Program-made: the position numbers and the translations under genes
Origin: an uncultured Chloroflexota bacterium
Lineage (GTDB): Bacteria > Chloroflexota > Anaerolineae > Aggregatilineales > Phototrophicaceae
DNA: 15,247 nt
Direction: 5' to 3'
NCBI GenBank assembly: GCA_937927665.1
Contig: CALBRY010000273.1
Location: 1 to 15,247, forward strand
Shown here: positions 7,823 to 14,010 of the stretch, piece by piece
How the letters are laid out: every line of letters begins with the position of its first letter
Numbering within the stretch: the stretch's first letter is position 1
Notes under the pieces: generated by a model
Seen by the model: only the letters and a program-made list of their open reading frames with translations
Told to the model about the DNA's origin: nothing
Databases searched by the model: none

Positions 7823-8479
7823 ATGCCCAGTCTTGACGCACTTAACCCGATTGCCGACGCGATCCGCGCCGCGTTTGTCGCTAAAAATGCCGCGCGTGAT
7901 GCGGCAATCGCCCGATCGCGCGAGTTGATTCGCTTTTGCGCGGAGTCGATCCGCGCGATTCACCGCCGCGAATGGGACGAAGCCGGGGCGAAGCTCGAAA
8001 AGGTGCAAAGCGCCGCCGATGAACTGCGCGCTGTCACCGCCGCGTATCCTGATCTGCTCAACAGCGGCTATACAACGGACGCGCTCAAAGAGGTGGTGGA
8101 GGCATTCGCTACGCGGGCGATCATCCGCGATCAAGCGCTGCCGACGCCGCAAGAACTCAATGTGCCGCATGATGTTTATCTGAACGGGTTAGCCGAAGCC
8201 GCGACCGAACTCCGCCGCTTTATTCTCGATATTTTGCGGCGCGAGGATGGCGGCGCGCCTGAAAATGTCGCGGAGGCAGAGCGGCTGCTCGGCTGGATGG
8301 ATGCGATTTATGATCAACTGGTGACGTTCGACTTTCCCGACGCGATCACGGGTGATCTGCGCCGCCGGACGGACGTGGTGCGCGGCGTACTGGAACGCAC
8401 ACGCGGCGACCTGACGACGACGATCCAGCAGCTGCGGTTACAGGATGCGCTCAAGCGGGTGGAACAGAAGAACAGCTAA
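7823..8479 (+). CDS. translin-family nucleic-acid-binding protein
   Basis: Small all-helical protein of the translin/TRAX superfamily, whose eukaryotic members form the C3PO RNA-processing complex. Archaeal members bind or cleave RNA. From the ATG at 7823 it has 218 residues, the usual translin length. The hallmark helix SRELIRFCAESIRAIHRRE (32-50) is followed by YPDL and a GY pair (75-83), then VYLNGLAEAATELRR (118-132), where TRAX proteins carry catalytic acidic residues. The C-terminal helix RRRTDVVRGVLERTRGDLT (180-198) also fits. AGGGGA at 7813-7818 supports this start; a frame reaching back to 7787 would only translate the GC-rich palindrome. RNase activity is inferred from acidic residues and is not certain. 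Bacterial members are sometimes labelled haloacid dehalogenase, which nothing here supports. Confidence 0.85.
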   Translation: MPSLDALNPIADAIRAAFVAKNAARDAAIARSRELIRFCAESIRAIHRREWDEAGAKLEKVQSAADELRAVTAAYPDLLNSGYTTDALKEVVEAFATRAIIRDQALPTPQELNVPHDVYLNGLAEAATELRRFILDILRREDGGAPENVAEAERLLGWMDAIYDQLVTFDFPDAITGDLRRRTDVVRGVLERTRGDLTTTIQQLRLQDALKRVEQKNS

Positions 8480-8481
8480 CC

Positions 8482-8589
8482 GCAGAGAAAAAAAACATCA
8501 ACGCAAAGACGCAAAGACGCAAAGATTTTTCTGACGCAGACGGTTAATTTCAAGACGAGAGTCTTAGCGCCTTTGCGACTTTGCGTTAA
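8482..8589 (+). repeat. two-ended GCAAAG repeat element, copy R1
   Basis: The left (A) end GCAGAG-A8-CATCA starts 2 bases after the translin stop and runs into three exact tandem ACGCAAAG units (8501-8524). The right (B) end is CTTTGCG-A-CTTTGCG-TTAA (8571-8589), complementary to the left array at 16 of 17 positions. It fills the convergent gap between the translin and M23 peptidase genes. Confidence 0.8.
8488..8587 (-). terminator. candidate terminator of the M23 peptidase gene, formed by repeat R1
   Basis: On the minus strand, downstream of the M23 stop, the two arms of R1 form a long stem followed five bases later by eight T residues. That is intrinsic-terminator geometry, but the loop of over 50 bases makes it uncertain. 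Confidence 0.4.
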
Positions 8590-8594
8590 AGCCC

Positions 8595-10211
8595 TTATCC
8601 GCACCCTAACAGAAATTCCTGCCAGTCCAGCCCGACGATTTGATCGGCAACATAGACGCGCAAAACTCCGTCGTCGCCGAGATCGCTCCAGACATTTGAG
8701 CGCAGATCGCCAAACATGCGCGCCCCATTGCAGAACGCGCCATCGAATGCGCGGACGGCGGCAATATCGCCGTAACTGCTGGTCAGAATGAGATATTCGC
8801 CGGTGTTGATCAGGCGTGTTTCGCCGCTGACACCGGGGAGATCAACACGCCAGCGCGCAATTTGATCGCTCCCATAGGCGAACAGGGTGTAACCATCGAA
8901 TAAATAGAACTCACCCGCGCTGGTGACGCTGACCGCCGCTGACTCGCCGCCGGAAAGCGTATCCACGAGCGGCAGTGTCCACTCGCCCGCCGCGTTGATG
9001 CGCCAGAAGCCGCCGCGCGTGAACGCATAAAAACCGTCCGCGAGTGCGAATAATACGCCGGGTTCGCGCAAAAATGCCGCGTCGATGAGTGTGCCGTCAA
9101 AACGGTAAACGCGCATTTCGTTCGTGTCGGTGATCACGCTGATCAAGTCACCGGAAGCGGCGGCGCGGATGATATGCGGCACATCTGCAATCGGCGTGAG
9201 CCATGTCCATGAGGCGCGTTCGACCACGAGCAGAACATTTTGATCGGTACGGAGCAAAATTCGATTGCTTTCCGGCTGATCGAGCACGAGTTGATCGATG
9301 GGGAAACCGATCTGCCAGTTTTCGCCGCTCCATGTGCCATCGGGCGTGAGCAAGCGCACCGAACCATCAGCAAAAATCACCGCCGCACCGAATCCCTGCC
9401 CGACGATGCCCACTGCCGGATGATCGAGATTGACGCGCCACAGGACGCGCCCATCGCTGCTGAGGAGCGAGACGCGATCACCATCGAGATAGATCAGGCT
9501 TTCATCGCTCAAAAGCACAGGCGGCACGATCGGCGCGGTTTCGTCGCCAAGATCGGCGTGCCATGCGTGCGCGGGATTGAGCCACAAATCCCAGTTGAGG
9601 ACGGTCTTGGATGGGCGGCGATAGCCTTCGGCGGTGGGGTATGCCCATGAATAACCCGCCCCCGGTCGATCCGGGTTCGTCGTTTTGATTTCAAAATGGA
9701 GGTGCGGCGCGGGGCGAACATCCCCGACAACGGCGATCACCATGCCGCCCGTGACGCACGACAGCACCGGGGGGAATGTCACGCCTTCGGCTTCGGCGAT
9801 ATGCCCGTATTCGCTGTAAAGCACCGTGCCATCGGGGAAGGTGTGCTCGATGATGATCACGCCGCCATCACGTCCCCACCCGTTCGGTGAGGCATACGTC
9901 ACCCGCCCGTTGGCGATCGCCTGCACACGTGTTCCGGCGCTGACTCCGCGCCCACCGTACCAATCTTCGCCAGTGTGATAGCGTCCTTGATGGCGTCCAC
10001 TTGGCACGCCGAACGACTGCATCACGTGAAAACTGCCGGAATCGACCGGAAAGCGGACGCTGTCCACCGGGGTGCACTGCCCCTGTGCGCTGGTTGAACT
10101 CGCAAATAGAAACGTCAAAAAGAGTAGGACATTAACGCAAAGGCGCAAAGGCGCGAAGGCGCAAAGCAGATCAGCAGGAAATACGGCAGCGCGGAAAAAG
10201 CGATCATGCAA
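8595..10211 (-). CDS. secreted M23 (LytM-type) metallopeptidase with C-terminal propeller-like region
   Basis: Predicted exported zinc peptidase acting on peptidoglycan or another cell-surface peptide. The M23 domain spans about residues 60-205: HTGED (79-83) gives ligands His79 and Asp83, YGH gives His137, and HLHFE (170-174) gives His170 and His172. Residues about 230-530 hold short repeated strands with motifs such as SSDGRVLWRVNL and RFDGTLIDAA, resembling a PQQ/WD-type beta-propeller; this is a fold guess. The frame starts at TTG 10211, but the first residues (LLCAFAPLRLCV) are translated from repeat R2. A TTG at 10148 would give a cleaner signal peptide: MRLCV, a hydrophobic core, then STSA before QGQ. 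Neither start has a Shine-Dalgarno. The protein family is secure; the start is not. Confidence 0.9.
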   Translation of the reverse strand: MHDRFFRAAVFPADLLCAFAPLRLCVNVLLFLTFLFASSTSAQGQCTPVDSVRFPVDSGSFHVMQSFGVPSGRHQGRYHTGEDWYGGRGVSAGTRVQAIANGRVTYASPNGWGRDGGVIIIEHTFPDGTVLYSEYGHIAEAEGVTFPPVLSCVTGGMVIAVVGDVRPAPHLHFEIKTTNPDRPGAGYSWAYPTAEGYRRPSKTVLNWDLWLNPAHAWHADLGDETAPIVPPVLLSDESLIYLDGDRVSLLSSDGRVLWRVNLDHPAVGIVGQGFGAAVIFADGSVRLLTPDGTWSGENWQIGFPIDQLVLDQPESNRILLRTDQNVLLVVERASWTWLTPIADVPHIIRAAASGDLISVITDTNEMRVYRFDGTLIDAAFLREPGVLFALADGFYAFTRGGFWRINAAGEWTLPLVDTLSGGESAAVSVTSAGEFYLFDGYTLFAYGSDQIARWRVDLPGVSGETRLINTGEYLILTSSYGDIAAVRAFDGAFCNGARMFGDLRSNVWSDLGDDGVLRVYVADQIVGLDWQEFLLGCG

Positions 10212-10289
10212 GTGAGAACAACTGTTGGCGAGACTCTTCGCGCCTGCGTGTTTTTGCGTCTTTGCGTTGATGCTGTTTCCCTTCTTCTG
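10132..10289 (-). repeat. two-ended GCAAAG repeat element, copy R2
   Basis: Its B end, TTAACGCAAAG followed by GCGCAAAG, GCGCGAAG and GCGCAAAG (10132-10166), lies inside the N-terminal coding region of the M23 gene. Its A end, CAGAAGAAGGGAAACAGCATCAACGC read on the minus strand in broken form (CAGAAGAAGGG, AAACAGCATCAACGC), lies about 5 bases after the SDR stop at 10294. The interior holds the possible TTG start of the M23 gene. It is inverted relative to R1, so the two copies flank the M23 gene with B ends inward. Confidence 0.75.
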
Positions 10290-10293
10290 GGCG

Positions 10294-11058
10294 TTAGCTC
10301 ATACTCACGCCGCCATCGATGTGGATTGACTGCCCGGTGATGAAACGCGCCGCATCGCTGACGAGAAAAAGCACCAGCGCGGCGACTTCATCCGGCGTGC
10401 CGTGACGACGGAGCGGGATTTGTTCAGGAGGTAGGATCGGCGCGTCGTCCCCGGCGATATGCGCGGGACAAACGGCATTGACGCGGATGTTGTGGGGCGC
10501 AAGATCACGGGCGGCTTGGCGGGTTAGACCGATTAGCCCGGCTTTGCTCGCCGTGTAGCCGATTCCGCCAATCGAATCTGGCAGGGGATCGGGATGCCCG
10601 ACTGTTGAGGCGATATTGATGATCGTGCCGCCGCCTTCATCGCGCATCACACGGGAAAGAAGTTGTGTGCAGTAGAACGCGCCTGTCATGTTGACGTTGA
10701 GAATGCGTTCCCATTCCCATTCATCGAGCGTGAACAGACTGCCGGTTTTATAGATACCGGCGGCGTTGACGAGAATCGTGATTTTGCCGAAAGCATCGCG
10801 TCCGGCTTCGATCATCGAGGCGGCTTGAAAACGATTTGAAACGTCCGCCTGCCACGGGATCGCCCGCCCGCCCGCCGCTTGGATCGATTCGGCGACGGTA
10901 TCGGCGCGGTCTGGATTGAGGTCATTGACGAGGACTGCCGCGCCAGCATTTGCCAGCGCCTTTGCTATCGCTTCACCGATCCCCGCGCCCGCCCCAGTGA
11001 CGAGCGCGGCGTGATCCGTTAGGCGAATGTTGAAGTGCGAGCCAGCGAGTTGAGCCAA
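10294..11058 (-). CDS. SDR family NAD(P)-dependent oxidoreductase (FabG-like)
   Basis: Classical short-chain dehydrogenase of 254 residues that oxidises or reduces a hydroxyl/keto group with a nicotinamide cofactor. The cofactor loop is TGAGAGIG (21-28). Asp46 after the second strand suggests NAD(H) preference. NAAG is at 98-101. The catalytic set is Asn123, Ser151, Tyr168 and Lys172 (YTASK). The C-terminal ITGQSIHIDGG is typical. Only a TTG at 11058 fits as start. It is supported by AAAGGTGAT 6 bases upstream and lies 40 bases inside the upstream hydrolase gene, so translation is probably coupled. The substrate is not predictable; sugar, steroid-like and acyl substrates are all known in this family. 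Confidence 0.94.
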   Translation of the reverse strand: MAQLAGSHFNIRLTDHAALVTGAGAGIGEAIAKALANAGAAVLVNDLNPDRADTVAESIQAAGGRAIPWQADVSNRFQAASMIEAGRDAFGKITILVNAAGIYKTGSLFTLDEWEWERILNVNMTGAFYCTQLLSRVMRDEGGGTIINIASTVGHPDPLPDSIGGIGYTASKAGLIGLTRQAARDLAPHNIRVNAVCPAHIAGDDAPILPPEQIPLRRHGTPDEVAALVLFLVSDAARFITGQSIHIDGGVSMS

Positions 11059-11735
11059 CTGCTGATCACCTTTCGCGCGCCAGCGTGGAGATGAGTCGAA
11101 CCATTACGAGAGGTCTTGAGATTGCGATCGGCATCGGGCGCGATGTAATAATCGGCACCGTAGGCATAGATCGCTTGATGCGCCAACGCAGCGGCTTCTG
11201 CATACTGCTCCGCAGGCGTCCAATCGTTAGCACCATTGACGATTTGTACACGGGCGTTGATCGCGGTAATTCCCTGCTCATCGAGCATATTGGCGATCAA
11301 CAAGACTCCAATCGGTGCTTGCTCACGGGCGAATAAGCCGTAGCAGCTCCCCAACAGCGATGTTCCCGAACCAAGCGCCATAATGACCGCGCTGTTCCGG
11401 TTGATCCCCGGACGCGCGAGCGCTGCCTGATATGCCTCAACCGCATCTTGAACGGCTGACCCACTGCCGCTCGAACCGCTTTTGCCCGTTCCGCGCTTAT
11501 CCCAACGGAAAACGGCATAACCGCGTTCCAATGCCAACGCCGTGAATTCATCGTACATTTCGCGGCTGTTGCAGGTTGCCTGTGGAAGCACGAACAAAAG
11601 AGGGTAGCCGACTGGAGGAGGCTGGAAGGTGGGATAATCCATTTGTCCTGCCAAGCGGACATTATCCCCTGCGAAGATTATTTCTTCTTTACGCGCCGAT
11701 TGAACGGCGCTCAGGGCAACCGGGTTTGATGCCAT
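11019..11735 (-). CDS. alpha/beta hydrolase-fold protein with atypical nucleophile elbow
   Basis: 238-residue protein with the outline of an alpha/beta hydrolase. A strand and oxyanion region lie at about 46-57, followed by YAVFRWDKRGTGKS (73-86), which matches the DxRGxGxS region of the family. NGANDW (168-172) carries a likely acidic residue Asp171, and HLH (215-217) supplies the likely histidine. The nucleophile elbow expected after IMA reads ALGSGTS (120-126) instead of GxSxG, leaving glycine where serine usually sits. It may therefore be inactive or use a shifted serine (Ser123 or Ser126). No signal peptide is evident. It is the first gene of a two-gene operon with the overlapping SDR gene. 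AGAGAG upstream of the ATG at 11735 is a modest ribosome site. Confidence 0.8.
   Translation of the reverse strand: MASNPVALSAVQSARKEEIIFAGDNVRLAGQMDYPTFQPPPVGYPLLFVLPQATCNSREMYDEFTALALERGYAVFRWDKRGTGKSGSSGSGSAVQDAVEAYQAALARPGINRNSAVIMALGSGTSLLGSCYGLFAREQAPIGVLLIANMLDEQGITAINARVQIVNGANDWTPAEQYAEAAALAHQAIYAYGADYYIAPDADRNLKTSRNGSTHLHAGARKVISSWLNSLARTSTFA
11065..11073 (-). promoter_or_regulatory. ribosome binding site for the SDR TTG start
   Basis: AAAGGTGAT on the minus strand is closely complementary to the 16S rRNA 3' end. It lies 6 bases before the TTG at 11058, inside the hydrolase gene. It decides this non-ATG start. Confidence 0.6.
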
Positions 11736-12049
11736 CTATCCACTCTCTTGTCTATTCTAGCCAACGGAGTCCGCAAACAAGGAAGGCGCCCAACCCGAGC
11801 GTGCCGCAATATTTCATTATTCTCTCATCGATTATAACGCAGCTTTGCACAACAAGGAAAGTGAAAAAAAAGAGGTCTTTTCGTTCAAAGTGTACAAGAT
11901 TAAGACTTGTTATCATTCCGATTAAGTGCTCAAGCGAGACGGCTTGACGGAATAGAACGATAGTGCTACTCTTCCTTAAGGTTAGAACAATCGTTTGAGA
12001 TGCGGATTGTTCGGTTTGATTCCGGTTAACTTTTGCGGAGTAATATCGG
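11736..12049. other. divergent intergenic spacer (314 bp)
   Basis: AT-rich spacer between the hydrolase-SDR operon (minus) and nurA (plus). It contains a perfect TATAAT read on the minus strand (11836-11831), a candidate -10 for the hydrolase operon with only a poor -35 (TTCCTT, 17 bases away). It also holds the nurA promoter candidate listed separately. A 21-codon frame (11817-11752, minus, starting MKYCGT) lies just upstream of the hydrolase start, but there is little to support it as a gene. Confidence 0.55.
11944..11972 (+). promoter_or_regulatory. candidate promoter for nurA
   Basis: TTGACG (11944-11949, 5/6 to the -35 consensus) is followed after 17 bases by TACTCT (11967-11972, only 3/6 to the -10). 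The start point would be about 70 bases before the nurA GTG. Confidence 0.3.
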
Positions 12050-13276
12050 GTGTCGCTCGAATTCACGAAAGTGATGGATCAGGTACAGAGCTTCGGGCGT
12101 TATCTTAAGCACCGGGGCGAAAGCGCAAGCCAGCGGCTGTTACGTGCAATCGAGGCGTTTTATGCCTGTACTGATTTGGACGCGATTCATCAGCGGATCG
12201 ATCTGGTGCGGAAATCTTCGGTGAGCGGATACCGGGGGGCTGCCCCTGCTCCGCGCCCTTATGATGAATTGATCTGCGGCGTGGGCGAAGCGCCGCCCAT
12301 CCCCACCGAAGGCACGATCATCGCCGCGGATGGGAGTCAGATTTTCCCGGATACACATTCGCCCGCCCTGTATTACCTGATCAATATTGGCATCTTCACG
12401 TATTTTCATGGTGCAAACCGCGTCCCGCATCAGTTCACCTATCCCGAACTGTATTACAGCGAAAAGATGCTGCTTGACCGTGACGGGCGCTTGATCACCA
12501 ACCAGACGATCAACGCGCGGCGCTCGCTGGCAGAAATGCAGTGGTTGGCGAAATCGGCATGGGAAAACCGCGCCGAAGCAAAGCCGATGATCACGCTGCA
12601 CGACGGCGGGCTGCTGAAGTTCTTCGGGAATGCCGATATCGAAGGGGGTGGGGATATTGAACGAGAATACATGGAATCGCTGCAAAAGCTGAGCGACAGC
12701 GGCGCGATTTTGGCGGGTTATCTGGATGTGCCGCGCAGCACGTACATCATTAGTCTGCTGCATCTGCTGAATTTGCAACCGGATCAGATCAATGATGCGA
12801 TTTTGCGGACGAACGGCGAATTTGAAGGCTTGAATGATGCGATGCTGCTGGCGCATGTACTCGCGCCGGGGGAACGATCGGCGGTGATGACGCAAAATTC
12901 ACCGCAAAATAAAGAATATCGGGATCGCAGCGGCGCGGATTTCGAAATCGGATTCTTCTATATCAATGTGGCGGCGGGCGGGCGACCGATCATCATCCGT
13001 GTCGATATTCCGATGTGGGTGGCGCGTGATAAAGCCGCAGTGAGGGCGCTGCACGCGTTGATCCTCGCACAATGCGCTATTCAAGGGAGACGAAGTTACC
13101 CGTATGCGCTCACGCGGGCGGATGAACTCGCTTATGTGAGCAGCATCGAAAAACAGCAGATGGACGAATTGATCCGGGTCAACATGCTGCAAAACGCCCT
13201 TGAGCCGGAAAGCTCCAGTAAGCTGCAAAGTAAAAGCCTCGCACGTGGGGAACGGACGCAGTTTAGGCTGCATTAA
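12050..13276 (+). CDS. nurA: NurA-family DNA-end-processing nuclease
   Basis: Nuclease of the NurA family, which in archaea degrades DNA 5' to 3' together with the HerA translocase during double-strand-break resection. The 408-residue product carries the N-terminal acidic motif IIAADGSQIFPD (90-101, Asp94) and LHDGGLLKFF (183-192, Asp185). RVDIPMW (317-323) and the C-terminal block YALTRADELAYVSSIEKQQM (352-371) follow the family pattern. The domain arrangement is complete. The start is a GTG with GGAG 9 bases upstream at 12037-12040. The next gene, 29 bases downstream, encodes a HAS-barrel protein, which fits a NurA-HerA type system, but no HerA ATPase lies in the window. Confidence 0.88.
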   Translation: MSLEFTKVMDQVQSFGRYLKHRGESASQRLLRAIEAFYACTDLDAIHQRIDLVRKSSVSGYRGAAPAPRPYDELICGVGEAPPIPTEGTIIAADGSQIFPDTHSPALYYLINIGIFTYFHGANRVPHQFTYPELYYSEKMLLDRDGRLITNQTINARRSLAEMQWLAKSAWENRAEAKPMITLHDGGLLKFFGNADIEGGGDIEREYMESLQKLSDSGAILAGYLDVPRSTYIISLLHLLNLQPDQINDAILRTNGEFEGLNDAMLLAHVLAPGERSAVMTQNSPQNKEYRDRSGADFEIGFFYINVAAGGRPIIIRVDIPMWVARDKAAVRALHALILAQCAIQGRRSYPYALTRADELAYVSSIEKQQMDELIRVNMLQNALEPESSSKLQSKSLARGERTQFRLH

Positions 13277-13290
13277 GCCCCCACATGAAA

Positions 13291-13300
13291 GAGAGGGAGA
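13291..13300 (+). promoter_or_regulatory. ribosome binding site deciding the HAS-barrel gene start
   Basis: The purine-rich GAGAGGGAGA ends 5 bases before the ATG at 13306. The in-frame ATG at 13285 has no comparable site, so 13306 is preferred. Confidence 0.55.
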
Positions 13301-13305
13301 GCAAA

Positions 13306-13914
13306 ATGATTATCAATGAGAAACGTCATGTGGTCGGGCGGGTGCTGCGCGCCAGTACGATGGGGTTCGACTGTGGGACGCGCAGCAGCAAAATCGACGA
13401 CAAGCACACGTTCGGATCGTTCGTCAAAGTTCCGATCACCGACGATGAAGCGGTCATCGCGGTCGGGTTGATCCACGCGATACGGATTGATGACGATGCG
13501 CTGGCGCGTGAATTGGTGATGGCAAGCGTAGTCGATAATGTGGCGCTGATGGATCAGCGTGAAAATCGCATGGTTCCGGTCGAAATCGGCGTGATCAATA
13601 TTGGCTATCGCTTCAACGGCGTAATGGTGCAAAGTCTGCCGCCGCGTCCGCCGCTCAGCTTGAGCGAAGTCGAGTTATGCACGGCGGACGAGGTTTACGA
13701 GTTCACACAGCGCACCGATTTCTTCCGGTTGGTGCTGAATGCGAAAGAAGTACCCAGTGATGAACTGATCGCGGCGGCGCTGAATTATGCCTGCTACGCT
13801 TACCCGGATGATGAGCGCTATCAGTTCCGCGTGAACAGCGGTCGCAAACTGGCGATGCTGCTTTCCAACGACTTGAAGCGGCTCAGTCATGTGCTGGCGC
13901 TGATCAAGCCATAG
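13306..13914 (+). CDS. stand-alone HAS-barrel (HerA N-terminal-like) protein
   Basis: 202-residue protein resembling the beta-barrel that precedes the motor domain in HerA-type ATPases. HVVGRVLRASTMGFDC (8-23), FGSFVKV (36-42) and AVIAVGLIHAIRIDDD (49-64) follow the strand pattern of the HAS barrel (VGxV, then FGxFV, then xGLIxxI). A barrel-like strand continues at 91-105. Residues 119-202 look helical and are not recognised. There is no Walker A or B motif, so the motor domain is missing, and the 202-residue length shows this is not a simple truncation at the motor. It sits 29 bases after nurA and is probably co-transcribed. A likely role is a docking or clamp subunit for NurA or for an ATPase encoded elsewhere. 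The HAS assignment is by pattern only. Confidence 0.7.
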   Translation: MIINEKRHVVGRVLRASTMGFDCGTRSSKIDDKHTFGSFVKVPITDDEAVIAVGLIHAIRIDDDALARELVMASVVDNVALMDQRENRMVPVEIGVINIGYRFNGVMVQSLPPRPPLSLSEVELCTADEVYEFTQRTDFFRLVLNAKEVPSDELIAAALNYACYAYPDDERYQFRVNSGRKLAMLLSNDLKRLSHVLALIKP

Positions 13915-13942
13915 CAGATCACAAAGCACTGAAAAAACAGAG

Positions 13943-14008
13943 TTAACGCAAAGGCGCAAAAGGAATATGGAAACCTCTTTGCGGCTTTGCGCTGATGTTT
14001 TTCTCTGC
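13943..14008 (-). repeat. two-ended GCAAAG repeat element, copy R3 (short)
   Basis: Its B end TTAACGCAAAGGCGCAAA starts 28 bases after the HAS-barrel stop. Its A end, read on the minus strand as GCAGAG-A5-CATCAGCGC, begins 2 bases after the esterase stop (14011). The interior is only about 16 bases, so this is the shortest copy. The A end matches that of R1 almost base for base, apart from A-run length. Confidence 0.8.
13945..14004 (+). terminator. candidate terminator of the nurA operon, formed by repeat R3
   Basis: On the plus strand, AACGCAAAGGCGCAAA pairs imperfectly with CTTTGCGGCTTTGCGCT across a short loop. TGATG and five T residues follow. This is good intrinsic-terminator geometry just after the nurA/HAS-barrel operon. 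Confidence 0.5.
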
Positions 14009-14010
14009 TT

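Noticed and set aside
8500..8524. Tandem ACGCAAAG units as a possible CRISPR array
   Set aside because: The units are 8 bases with no spacers, and no cas genes are present; they are part of the GCAAAG repeat element.
10205..10207. ATG on the minus strand as the M23 peptidase start
   Set aside because: It is in a different frame from the peptidase and runs through repeat R2 to an early stop.
12140..12895. Open frame of 251 codons antisense to nurA
   Set aside because: The sense frame carries the NurA motifs; the antisense product has no recognisable fold or start site.
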